In this document: piece by piece, positions 26,401-33,751 of the stretch
Numbering within the stretch: the stretch's first letter is position 1
Layout: each line of letters starts with the position of its first letter
Assembly: GCF_013409785.1 (NCBI RefSeq)
Contig: NZ_JACCBV010000001.1
Coordinates: 806,001-870,000, forward strand
Direction: 5' to 3'
From: Microbacterium immunditiarum
Lineage (GTDB): Bacteria; Actinomycetota; Actinomycetes; Actinomycetales; Microbacteriaceae
DNA: 64,000 nucleotides
Translations under genes and position numbers: made by a program
The notes under the pieces: model-generated
Seen by the model: the letters and a program-made list of their open reading frames with translations, nothing else
Told to the model about the DNA's origin: nothing
Database searches by the model: none

Positions 26401-28113
26401 AACACGTACCGCGTGAACGCGCCGTCCGCGATCCCGGCGAACGGTTCGACGTGGACGCACCTCGTGGGCGTCTACGACGGCTCGACGATGCGGCTGTACG
26501 TCAACGGCACCCAGGTGGCGACCCTCGCGGGCCCGGCGTCGATCGCGACGAACAACCTGCCCCTCGTGATCGGCGACCAGCCCGCGGGCGGCTACGCCTT
26601 CGACGGGCGGATCGACGAGGCACGCGTGTACTCGCGGGCCCTGTCGGCTGCCGATGTCCAGTCACTGTTCACGACAGGCTCGACCGCGGGTGGCTCGACG
26701 CCCGAGCCGACGCCGACTCCCGAGCCGACGCCGGAGCCCACTCCCACGCCGACCCCGACTCCGACGACGCCGCCGGAGCCGGTCGCGGCGGGTGTGTGGA
26801 GCTTCGACGAGGCCTCCGGGTCGACGGCCACGGACGCGTCGGGTCTCGGCAACAACGGCACGCTCGGTGCGGGCGTCGCGCGCGTCACGGGCAAGCTCGG
26901 CGGCGGGCTGGACTTCAACGGCACGATCGGGCGTGTGACGGTGCCGGATGCCACCTCCCTCGACATCAGCGGACCGCTGACCGTCTCGGCCTGGGTCCGC
27001 CCCGACATCACCAAGACGCAGTACGTCGTGAAGAAGGCGGACGGCTCGACGACCGACGGGTACGAGCTGGCGATCGCGAGCAACGGACGGCCGTTCTTCC
27101 GCCTCAATGAGAAGACGAACTCGAACACCTTCCGGGTCAACGCCCCGGCCGCCGTCCCGACGGGATCGTGGACTCACTTGACGGGCGTGTACGACGGATC
27201 GACCATCCGCCTGTACGTGGACGGTGCGCAGGTCGCGTCGGGGGCCGGTCCGGCCTCGATCGCGAAGAACAGCCTGCCTCTCGTGATCGGCGACCAGCCG
27301 GCGGGCGGTTTCGCGTTCGACGGGCGCATCGACGAGGCGCGCGTGTACTCCGGAGCCTTGTCGGCCACCGAGGTCGAGGCGCTGTTCACGGCGGGCTCGG
27401 CGCCCGCTCCGACGCCCACGCCGACTCCGACCCCGACGCCGACGCCCACACCGACTCCGACTCCGACCCCGACTCCGACTCCCACCGCCCCGGTCGGTGA
27501 CGAGGTCGCGCTGTGGTCGTTCGAGGAGGCATCCGGCACGACCGTCACGAGCACCACCGGCATCGCGGGCACCGCGAGCGGCGGCGTGACGCGCGTCACC
27601 GGCGCGAAGGGCAGCGCACTGCGCTTCGACGGAACGAACGGCCGCGTCACCGTGCCGCACGCCCAGGCGATCAATCTCACGGGCGCACTGACGATCGCCG
27701 CCTGGGTCAAGCCCGAGCGTCAGGGCACGCAGTACATCGCGAAGAAGTCGGTGATCGGCTCGGTCGACGGCTACGAGCTCGCCCTCGCGAGCAACGGGCT
27801 CGCGTTCTTCCGTCTCAACGAGGCCACCTCGGGCAACACTTATCGCGTGAACGCGACGACGGCCTACCCGACTTCCGGATCGACGTGGGTGCACCTCGCC
27901 GCGACGTACGACGGCATCACGATCCGAATCTTCGTCAACGGAGCGCTGCAGGCGTCGGCGCCCGGTCCTGCCGCCGTGGCATCGAACACGTCGGCCCTCG
28001 CCTTCGGCGACCAGCCCGGCGGCGGCTTCCCGCTGCGCGGCGCCGTCGACGAGGTGTTCCTCGACGACCGGGCGCTGACCGCGCAGGAGGTCGCCGCTCT
28101 CGCCGTACCCTGA
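23434..28113 (+). CDS. Very large secreted protein: PPC-like and propeller-like N-terminus, Ig-like domain, four LamG domains
   Basis: About 1559 residues (GTG at 23434; GTG at 23425 is an alternative). Signal peptide near 18-55 with cleavage after ALA. Residues about 60-190 look like a beta-sandwich PPC domain, 200-550 like a sialidase or propeller-type repeat region with Asn-Gly-Ser-Trp-Trp blades, and 552-645 a bacterial Ig-like domain ending in FTGVDSFTYRV. Four concanavalin-A/LamG domains follow at about 648-850, 872-1087, 1114-1323 and 1354-1559, joined by Thr-Pro linkers. LamG2 and LamG3 are nearly identical, a sign of recent duplication. No sortase motif, C-terminal membrane anchor or catalytic site is seen. 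Probably binds surface or environmental glycans. Confidence 0.85.
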   Translation: MHGGEQGSGEQANGKSRRLRVRHWAIPLAAVVAVGALTVSLTGWPGSRTPEPALAADTESHPDPDVIIGADPQQARDIGGEVGQDIGANFPYSQSGPGGQKTVAGSLWWKYVAPKTGPVRFSTVGSEIDTAIAVREEAPDGPVIGSGTDAGDLDTAEVTVEVEESATYFVEVTAEEGDPQAGLVVLSWQPVTTAAAVEPAYSAPEIPLVGTTGEKPQSKLWNANGSWWAVLASASSQAPGTWVWRRDGGVWSAVHKVSDRTDVRADVLQSGEVVHILLHGPSTSLVSLQYDADAHSYVPWSSRTTATSVSLPGSETATIDLDSTGRMWLSTETSSQIQVRWADAPYSSFSSPITVASGIADDDISLVVALPGRIGVFWSNQNTERFGFRTHVDGASPSTWTADEVPAGSSALNVGNGMADDHMNAAVSSNGTLYVAIKTSYDSANRTVIGLLVRRPNGAWDPIREVDRRGTRPNVLIDEATGTLRVVYTASEQLDDMLEKVTTLSDLSFSGNPDVVLDGSYNNITSTKRNVGGSVLAMAGGSSSTGTASLAWVHPGAPTAEDVTASTAPGTAVSGLFDVSAGDPVEQAEIVTQPASGSVSLAGVTGFTYTPATGFTGVDSFTYRVRAGTLWSNTATVRVAVAEDASLIGAWELDEGAGTTVADSSVWGHDGTVLGTASWIPGVGGGSALDLDGASGRVSIPDSAAFHDVDQLTVAAWVRSDKVDTQYVVKKADGGGVDGFELSFASSGRPYFRLSQATYDNAYRLQAPAATPADGSTWTHIVGTYDGSIMRLYLNGAQVASMAGPPSLADNSLPLMIGGQPSGGYTLDGGVDGVRVYDRSLSAAEIAELFASASGETPTPTPTPTPTTPAEPVEPGAAGFWSFDEASGSSAVDASGLGNDGSVGSGVTRVPGRLGGGLDFNGTSGRVTVPDAAALDISGPITVSAWVSPDATKTQYIVKKADGYATDGYELSIASNGRPFFRLNEKTSSNTYRVNAPSAIPANGSTWTHLVGVYDGSTMRLYVNGTQVATLAGPASIATNNLPLVIGDQPAGGYAFDGRIDEARVYSRALSAADVQSLFTTGSTAGGSTPEPTPTPEPTPEPTPTPTPTPTTPPEPVAAGVWSFDEASGSTATDASGLGNNGTLGAGVARVTGKLGGGLDFNGTIGRVTVPDATSLDISGPLTVSAWVRPDITKTQYVVKKADGSTTDGYELAIASNGRPFFRLNEKTNSNTFRVNAPAAVPTGSWTHLTGVYDGSTIRLYVDGAQVASGAGPASIAKNSLPLVIGDQPAGGFAFDGRIDEARVYSGALSATEVEALFTAGSAPAPTPTPTPTPTPTPTPTPTPTPTPTPTAPVGDEVALWSFEEASGTTVTSTTGIAGTASGGVTRVTGAKGSALRFDGTNGRVTVPHAQAINLTGALTIAAWVKPERQGTQYIAKKSVIGSVDGYELALASNGLAFFRLNEATSGNTYRVNATTAYPTSGSTWVHLAATYDGITIRIFVNGALQASAPGPAAVASNTSALAFGDQPGGGFPLRGAVDEVFLDDRALTAQEVAALAVP
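26001..26040 (+). repeat. Thr-Pro linker repeat 1 in the LamG protein
   Basis: Six-base units coding Thr-Pro between LamG1 and LamG2. Confidence 0.8.
26698..26780 (+). repeat. Thr-Pro/Glu-Pro linker repeat 2 in the LamG protein
   Basis: Six-base units coding Thr-Pro and Glu-Pro between LamG2 and LamG3; longer than the first linker. Confidence 0.8.
27408..27486 (+). repeat. Thr-Pro linker repeat 3 in the LamG protein
   Basis: About thirteen near-perfect six-base Thr-Pro units between LamG3 and LamG4; a likely site of slippage-driven length variation. Confidence 0.8.
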
Positions 28114-28140
28114 GATGATGGTGCCGGCTCACGCCGGGCA

Positions 28141-28150
28141 GTCTGGGGAA
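28141..28150 (+). promoter_or_regulatory. EPS leader motif copy before the methyltransferase-kinase gene
   Basis: GTCTGGGGAA lies 15 bases before the GTG start. A GATGAT hexamer at 28114-28119 is a possible -10. Confidence 0.4.
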
Positions 28151-28164
28151 CGGACGGTGGCTTC

Positions 28165-29928
28165 GTGGACTCGCATATGGACGTCGGTGACGGCGGTGTC
28201 GAGCTCGTCGCCGACCGTGACGCGGAGTGGAGCGGCGTACCGCAGTCGCTCATCGACGCCATCGCCGGGACGACGACGCCCGACGAGCTGGAGGCGGCCC
28301 TGCGGTCATCGCCGAGCGAGGTCGCAGCTCGCCTTCTCGACGCGCGCCCCGCGGCACTCGTCGCGCTCGCCGCGCTCGGTGATGGCCCCCGCGGCGAGAC
28401 CGAGGGTGGGTCGGCCGATGCCGGCGCCGGCCTGAGTGGGACGGAGGTGCTCCTCGTGGGCACGCCGTGGGCAACGCTCCCGGCGGCCCTCGAGCACTTG
28501 GGTGCACGCGTGACGATCGTGGACGACGTGTACGCTCGCCTGCACGCCGCGGCCTTGCTGCGCGCTGACGCCCCCCGTCGAGGCGTGCACCTCGAGGCGG
28601 ACGCTCCGCTGCCGTTCCCCGACGGCGCGTTCGCGACGGTGTTCTACGATCTGCGGCAGAGTGCCGGACGACGCGACCAATCCGACATCCGGCGCCGCCT
28701 GGCGGAGCTCGCACGCGTCGCGGCCCCGGGCGCCGCGATCGTGATCGCCTTGCGGCATCCGGTCTTCGCGGCGTTCGACCGGCACGCCGGCACCGGCCGA
28801 GCGGCGCGGCTGCGGGCGGCGCTCGCCGAGTTGCGCATACGCGATCTGCGTGCTCCCTGGGATCCCGGCCTCCGCGATGCCGGACTTCGTCGGCAGACGT
28901 TGCTGGTGCCCGCGCGAGACTTCGCCCTCCTGCCGAGGCTCATGTCGCCGGCTGCCGCCCGTCGTGCGCTTCGCGATCTCGTCCCGCGGGACGCGCACGA
29001 GCGCGTCCGTCACCTCGCCGCCGGGTTCGGCATGGTCACGGCTCTCGCGCCACGCGCCGCTGTCGTCGCGCACCGGACCGGTACGACCACGACGACGCTC
29101 GTCGAGCGTCTCGTCGGGGAGAACGCCGAGATCATTCCGCGTGAGACCTGGCGAGTTGCGCTCATGGGTCCTCGGGGCTTCGTGAAGCTCGCTCTCAGCG
29201 AAGGACAGGATGCGAGCGTCGCGAAGGAGGTCGCGCGCACTGAGTCAGGCTCGCGCAGCCCGTTCGCGGGGGCTGTCCCGATGCCGGTGAGCGAGCTGAG
29301 GGTCGGTTCGGCGATCGCGATCCAGTCGCCGCGCATCACCGCCACGTCAGTCACACCGCGCGACCTCGGCAGAGTGATCGCTCAGATGCTGCGTTCCATT
29401 CCCGATTGGGAATACGCCCCGATCCGAGACACCGACCTGTTCGCTCGCGTACGTCATCCGCACCTGCCCGGCAACGTCACCGAGGCCGGATGCGATGTCC
29501 TGCGCGACCACTTCCTGCGGCGCGGTGAGATGCGACTGCCGGTGGGGCCGACGCATGGCGATCTTCTCTTCGAGAATGTGCTGCTCGACGAGGAAGGGAA
29601 GTGTCACGTCGTCGATTGGATCAGGTTCGAGCAGCGCAGTCCGCTGCTCATCGACCCGCTGCAGGCGGCACTGAGCGTCCACCAGCGAGAGCGCCGGGTC
29701 GACCTCTCGCAGGCGGTTGCCGCCTTCATCGACGGCGAGATCACCGGGCCACTCGCCGTGCTGGCCGACGAGCGATCCGCGGTGCTCGATCGCGCGGAGG
29801 CGGCCGCATGGCTGCTGCTGCATGAGGTGACGGCGCTCCAGAACCCCGTCGACGCGCCCAGCGCGGACCGCCTGCGCCGTGTCGCGAGAGCGATCACCGA
29901 GCGGACGCCGTCGCCGCCGCACACGTGA
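28165..29928 (+). CDS. Methyltransferase-like domain fused to an APH-type kinase domain
   Basis: 587 residues. The N-terminal part has a Rossmann methyltransferase pattern: VLLVGTPWATLPAALE (95-110, degenerate motif I), the acidic end IVDD (118-121) and APLPFPDGAFATVFYDL (146-162, motif IV region). The C-terminal part carries the aminoglycoside/choline-kinase catalytic core: HGDLLFEN with His464, Asp466 and Asn471, then VVDW with Asp484. The glycine in motif I is weak, so methyltransferase activity is less sure than the kinase. The fusion in a polysaccharide locus recalls WbdD, which caps E. coli O9a chains with methyl phosphate. A GTG start at 28165 or ATG at 28177 are both possible. Confidence 0.75.
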   Translation: MDSHMDVGDGGVELVADRDAEWSGVPQSLIDAIAGTTTPDELEAALRSSPSEVAARLLDARPAALVALAALGDGPRGETEGGSADAGAGLSGTEVLLVGTPWATLPAALEHLGARVTIVDDVYARLHAAALLRADAPRRGVHLEADAPLPFPDGAFATVFYDLRQSAGRRDQSDIRRRLAELARVAAPGAAIVIALRHPVFAAFDRHAGTGRAARLRAALAELRIRDLRAPWDPGLRDAGLRRQTLLVPARDFALLPRLMSPAAARRALRDLVPRDAHERVRHLAAGFGMVTALAPRAAVVAHRTGTTTTTLVERLVGENAEIIPRETWRVALMGPRGFVKLALSEGQDASVAKEVARTESGSRSPFAGAVPMPVSELRVGSAIAIQSPRITATSVTPRDLGRVIAQMLRSIPDWEYAPIRDTDLFARVRHPHLPGNVTEAGCDVLRDHFLRRGEMRLPVGPTHGDLLFENVLLDEEGKCHVVDWIRFEQRSPLLIDPLQAALSVHQRERRVDLSQAVAAFIDGEITGPLAVLADERSAVLDRAEAAAWLLLHEVTALQNPVDAPSADRLRRVARAITERTPSPPHT

Positions 29929-29947
29929 GCATCGACGCGACCCGCGC

Positions 29948-30940
29948 TCAGCCGGGGAGCTTCTCGGGCGGTTCGACCTGCGGCACCGAGGTGTCGATGC
30001 GTCCGAACCGGAATCCGAGCGCGGTCGCGATCTTCAGCGTGATCTCGGTGAAATCCGACGTTCGCGGCCTGCGCCGGAACTTCCGGAGCACGCGTGCGAC
30101 GAGTGCCCCGATCCTGTCCCGCATCCCCTGCGACCCGCCGTCCGCATCCCCTGCGGCGGGAGAGCCGGATGCCTCACCCCCCGCCGCCTCGTCGACGTCC
30201 GGCATCGGAGGCCGCGCCTCGTACGCCTCCGCGACGCGCGCGAACTTGTACGTGAGTCTCTTGTCGCCCGCGCCGTACCCGAAACCCTGGCGCATCGTCG
30301 CGCGCAGTCCTGCGCGGTTGCTCACGTTCACGATCGCCGAGCTGTTCGCGATGAGCGGATAGCCGGCGAGCTGCACGCGCCAGCACAGGTCGAGATCTTC
30401 GCCTGTGCGCAGCGTCTCGTCGAACCCGCCGACCTCGTCGAAGACGGCCTTGTGGATGCCCATGTTGCCGGCGCCCGCTCCGGCGAGGTACGGGAAGAAC
30501 GGCATCCGGTACAGCGACCAGTCGAAGTAGGTCGGGTTCTCGGGCCGCGAGTTCAGTTCTGGCCGGCGCGAGGTGCCGCTGACGAACGGAGCCTCGGACA
30601 GCGACGCGTGCATGAGCGCGAGCCAGTCATCGGACACGACGTCGTCCGCGTCGCAGAACGCGAGAAACGGTGCGCGCGCAGCGCGCGCGCCCGCGTTCCG
30701 GGCGGCACCCGGGCCCCGCGTGGCGGATGCGTCGACGAGGCGCAGGTGCGGCATCCGCTCCAATCGGCGATGAGTCACCGCTGCCGTGCCGTCCGTCGAC
30801 CCGTTGTCGCACACGAGCACTTCGAAGGGGAAGTCGGCGGTCTGACGCTCCAGCGCGTCGAGCTGGGCGTCAAGGGTCTCTTCCGCGTTGTAGGCGGCGA
30901 TGATGACCGACACGTGCGGTGCGACGTCAACCGATGTCAC
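29948..30940 (-). CDS. GT2-family glycosyltransferase (CDNGSTD paralogue group)
   Basis: 330 residues from a GTG at 30940. GT-A fold: HVSVIIAAYNAEETLDAQL, VLVCDNGSTDGT, the metal-site FCDADDVVSDDW and FDETLRTGEDLDLCWRVQL. The usual Asp-Asp before Gly-Ser is Cys-Asp-Asn here, shared with three other genes in the locus. The tail has a Gly/Ala/Asp-rich linker and a basic helix ending in GFRFGRID. The stop lies 19 bp from the converging kinase-fusion gene stop. Promoter GGTATCTT and a GCTGGGGGCT leader motif lie upstream. Confidence 0.87.
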   Translation of the reverse strand: MTSVDVAPHVSVIIAAYNAEETLDAQLDALERQTADFPFEVLVCDNGSTDGTAAVTHRRLERMPHLRLVDASATRGPGAARNAGARAARAPFLAFCDADDVVSDDWLALMHASLSEAPFVSGTSRRPELNSRPENPTYFDWSLYRMPFFPYLAGAGAGNMGIHKAVFDEVGGFDETLRTGEDLDLCWRVQLAGYPLIANSSAIVNVSNRAGLRATMRQGFGYGAGDKRLTYKFARVAEAYEARPPMPDVDEAAGGEASGSPAAGDADGGSQGMRDRIGALVARVLRKFRRRPRTSDFTEITLKIATALGFRFGRIDTSVPQVEPPEKLPG

Positions 30941-30991
30941 GCAGCCCCCAGCACCCCGACAGACCTCTCGCGTCCTCACGCGCTCGATCCC

Positions 30992-30997
30992 AAGATA
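30992..30997 (-). promoter_or_regulatory. -10 box for the 30940 GT2 gene
   Basis: TATCTT on the minus strand within CCGGTATCTT; the same 9 of 10 bases occur before the 35118 gene. Confidence 0.5.
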
Positions 30998-31037
30998 CCG
31001 GTTGTGCCCCGCCACCCGCGCCGCGATGGGTGCACTG

Positions 31038-31092
31038 TACGCTGACGTGTGCGGCGCCGAGGCCTGGGGCGCGTGGACCGGAGTCTTGGGGA
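31038..31092 (+). promoter_or_regulatory. -10 box and leader motif for the 31104 GT2 gene
   Basis: TACGCT (31038-31043) and a GTCTTGGGGA motif copy (31083-31092) precede the ATG at 31104. The promoter diverges from that of the 30940 gene. Confidence 0.4.
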
Positions 31093-31103
31093 GCGGGGTG
31101 TCC

Positions 31104-32135
31104 ATGTCGAGCGATCGACCGGCTGTGAGCGTCGTCATCGCGGCGTACAACGCCGAGGAGACGCTGGCGGAGCAGTTCGCCGCACTCGAGCGGCAGGTGG
31201 GCGACGTCGACTTCGAGATCCTGCTGTGCGACAACGGCTCGACCGACGGCACGGTCGCCCTCGCGCACGCATGGACGGAGCGGCTGCCGATGATGCGCGT
31301 GATCGACGCGTCGGCTCGCCGGGGCCCCGGAGCCGCGCGCAACATCGGCGTGACGCACGCGCGCGGCGAGTTCCTCGTGTTCTGCGACGCGGACGACGTG
31401 ATCGCCGACGACTGGATCTCGCAGATGCACGGATCGCTGCTCGAGGCGCCGTTCGTCGCGTCGCGCATCGAGCACCGGCGGCTCAACCCGAGCTTCCCCG
31501 AGGAGTTCCGCGCGGCCGAGGGCATGATGTACCCGACGTCGCGCATGCCCCAGTACCCGATGGTGGGATCGGGGCACATGGGCGTGCGCAAGGCCGCCTT
31601 CGAAGAGGTCGGCGGCTTCGACGAGACGATGAGCGCCGCGGAGGACCTCGACCTGAGCTGGCGGCTCCAGCTCGCCGGGCACCGCCTCATCGGTAACCCT
31701 GACGCGGTCGTGCACGTGCGCCACCGCCCGACGCTGCGCGGCGTCTACCGGCAGGCGTACGGGTGGGGGAGCCTCCACCGCCGCCTCGCCCACAAGTACG
31801 AGCGTGTGTTCGCCGAGCATCCCCCCGGTCCGCCCCACCCGGGCGCCGAACTGCCGTCGACGCCCGCGTGGCGCGACCCGGGCACCGAGGACGCGGAACA
31901 GACGACGGATGCCGCGCCGCCCGCCCCCGCGCGCCCCGAGGGCCGCGTCGGGAGGGTCCTCCGCCGCGCCGCCCGCATCCCGCGCAAGCTCGGGCGGATC
32001 ATCCGCTCGCCGATCGAGCTCGCGCCCTACGCACGTCGGCTCGGTCTCAGAGTCGGTCGCGTGATGAGCCGCCGCGATCCGAACGCGCCGCAGCTCGCGG
32101 CGGACGGGCGCTCGTGGGCCTCGTCGAACGGGTGA
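31104..32135 (+). CDS. GT2-family glycosyltransferase (CDNGSTD paralogue group)
   Basis: 343 residues from the ATG at 31104, which follows a leader with GGGGAGCGGGG; an upstream in-frame extension has no family similarity. GT-A motifs: VSVVIAAYNAEETLAEQF, LLCDNGSTDGT, FCDADDVIADDW and AEDLDLSWRLQLAGHRL. It is closely related to the divergent 30940 gene, with which it shares a promoter region. Its C-terminal region has a Pro/Ala/Thr-rich linker then a strongly basic segment, probably membrane-associating. Confidence 0.87.
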   Translation: MSSDRPAVSVVIAAYNAEETLAEQFAALERQVGDVDFEILLCDNGSTDGTVALAHAWTERLPMMRVIDASARRGPGAARNIGVTHARGEFLVFCDADDVIADDWISQMHGSLLEAPFVASRIEHRRLNPSFPEEFRAAEGMMYPTSRMPQYPMVGSGHMGVRKAAFEEVGGFDETMSAAEDLDLSWRLQLAGHRLIGNPDAVVHVRHRPTLRGVYRQAYGWGSLHRRLAHKYERVFAEHPPGPPHPGAELPSTPAWRDPGTEDAEQTTDAAPPAPARPEGRVGRVLRRAARIPRKLGRIIRSPIELAPYARRLGLRVGRVMSRRDPNAPQLAADGRSWASSNG

Positions 32136-32165
32136 CGCGGGGGCGGGGCATCCGTCGCCGTCGAT

Positions 32166-32957
32166 TCAGGATCGGAACAGCGACTCGCGCGACATGCTCT
32201 TGACGTTCGGATGCGCGTGCAGGAGTTCGCTCGTCGTCGCGGTCGTGTAGCCCCGCTCGTCGATCGCGTCGAGCACGCGGCGAAGCACGTCGGCGCGGTC
32301 GAACTCGGGCAGGCGCTCGCCGGGCGCGAGGCGCTCCGGATCGGCGCGGGCGTCGTGCAGAAGCAGGATCGCGCCGGGGAAGATGCCCGCGATCGCCCGC
32401 TCCGCGACTGCCGCTTCGGTGTCATGCAGCCAGTCGAGCGCGTCGCCCGACCAGATGATGAGCTCGAGGCCGAGGCGGCGGATGCCCCACGCCTGCCGCA
32501 GCGTGTGCGAGCCGTAGGGCGGACGGTAGAGCCGGACCGGCACGCCCGCGATGTCTTCGACCGTCGCGCGCGAGCGGCGGATGCTGTCGAGCGCCTCGCG
32601 GTCGGTCAGCTCGGTGAGCGCGCGGTGGTTCAGTCCGTGGAGGGCGACCTCGTGCCCTTCGACGACGATGCGACGGACGATGTCCGGATGCTGCGCCGCC
32701 GGCTCCGCGAGCACGAAGAACGTCGCGGTGGCCCGGCGCTCCGCCAGCAGGTCCAGGATGCGGGGTGTGTCGCGCGGATTGGGCCCGTCGTCGTAGGTGA
32801 GTGAGACGACCCGCTCGTGCGTGTCGACGCAGTGCGTGCCGAACGATGCGAACAGCCACGACGGCAGGAACCCCTTGCCGTAGCGCACGCTGCGGAACTC
32901 GCCTGCCGGCGGTGGGACGGCCTCGAGGTCGCGCCGCCGCACGAGCAGGCTCGTCAC
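32166..32957 (-). CDS. Polysaccharide deacetylase (NodB/CE4 family)
   Basis: 263 residues. CE4 motifs: SLTYDDGPNPRDTPRIL (catalytic Asp and metal Asp, about 52-68), ALHGLNH (metal histidines, about 105-111), LYRPPYGSH (about 141-149) and LIIWSGDALDW, then LLLHDAR near the C-terminus. No signal peptide is evident, so it may act on cytoplasmic lipid-linked sugars, or be secreted by an unrecognised route. It ends a three-gene operon; the GTG overlaps the kinase gene stop. A close paralogue lies at 41429. Confidence 0.85.
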   Translation of the reverse strand: MTSLLVRRRDLEAVPPPAGEFRSVRYGKGFLPSWLFASFGTHCVDTHERVVSLTYDDGPNPRDTPRILDLLAERRATATFFVLAEPAAQHPDIVRRIVVEGHEVALHGLNHRALTELTDREALDSIRRSRATVEDIAGVPVRLYRPPYGSHTLRQAWGIRRLGLELIIWSGDALDWLHDTEAAVAERAIAGIFPGAILLLHDARADPERLAPGERLPEFDRADVLRRVLDAIDERGYTTATTSELLHAHPNVKSMSRESLFRS

Positions 32958-33751
32958 GCCTCGTCCTGCTCGGGGAGGGCGCCGTCGAGGACGGCGAGCT
33001 TGCGTCGGGCCTCCGGAGTGCCGGCCTGCTCGAGCCGCGCGCGCAGGGTCTCGAGTGCCTGCTCGAGCGTCACGCCCAGGACGTAGTGGAACGACCACTT
33101 GTCTTCCGGGTCGAACGCGGTGTCGATCTTGCGGCGCCGCGGGTTCGGGTCGTGGCCGGTGATGTCGCCTGACTCGAGGAAGGGGATTCCCTGGGTGCGC
33201 GGACCCGACGTCTCGAAATCCGTCGCGACGGGGCGCCCCTCGAGCAGCCAGATGTTGTGCGGCTGGAGGTCTCCGTGGAGGTATCCCGCCATGTACATCT
33301 CGAGGAGCACGTCGAGCGCCGTGGCGCTGATGTCGAGCCGCTCGTCGCGGGTCATCTTCTCGCTCGCGACATCGAGGCGCGCTCCGTCGGACAGGCGGGG
33401 GACGGAGAAGCCCTGCCGGTGCCACTTGACGACCGGCATCCGCCACGGCCGATCGCCGAACAGCTCGTGGCTGCGGCGCTCCGCCGCGAGGTTCGCGCGC
33501 CCGATCTCGGTGCGCAGGAAGTACTTGCCGACGACCTCCTGCCCGCGGATCTTCGAGAAGACCGTGACGGAGTGGTCGGCGCTCTTGACGAACGTGCACG
33601 TGATCGGCGTGCCGTACAGGCGCACCATCTTCGCGCGCCCGAGAACGCGGCTGAGGAGCGTCCGGCGGACCCCGGGGTCCTCGTAGACGGTGCGGCCGAG
33701 CGGCGCGAGCGTGCGCGGGCGGGGCGGTTCTTCGATGTCGGAGGCGGTCAT
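32954..33751 (-). CDS. Small sugar/lipopolysaccharide-kinase-like protein
   Basis: 265 residues. Protein-kinase-fold catalytic core: GYLHGDLQPHNIWLL with His159, Asp161 and Asn166, then ATDFE with Asp178 as the metal-binding Asp. A Lys near 76 (VGKYFL) and Glu91 may form the ATP salt bridge. This is the layout of RIO/Kdo-kinase/WaaP-type sugar kinases rather than Ser/Thr kinases. It overlaps both neighbours by 4 bp, and probably phosphorylates a sugar in the glycan. Substrate unknown. Confidence 0.75.
   Translation of the reverse strand: MTASDIEEPPRPRTLAPLGRTVYEDPGVRRTLLSRVLGRAKMVRLYGTPITCTFVKSADHSVTVFSKIRGQEVVGKYFLRTEIGRANLAAERRSHELFGDRPWRMPVVKWHRQGFSVPRLSDGARLDVASEKMTRDERLDISATALDVLLEMYMAGYLHGDLQPHNIWLLEGRPVATDFETSGPRTQGIPFLESGDITGHDPNPRRRKIDTAFDPEDKWSFHYVLGVTLEQALETLRARLEQAGTPEARRKLAVLDGALPEQDEA

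Noticed and set aside
26698..27486. Tandem 6-bp repeats considered as CRISPR or VNTR array
   Set aside because: They code in frame for Thr-Pro linkers between LamG domains, and there are no spacers.
32954..33751. Considered as a eukaryotic-type Ser/Thr kinase
   Set aside because: No glycine-rich loop or HRD/DFG pair; HGDLQPHN plus a TDFE Asp is the sugar-kinase/RIO-like pattern.
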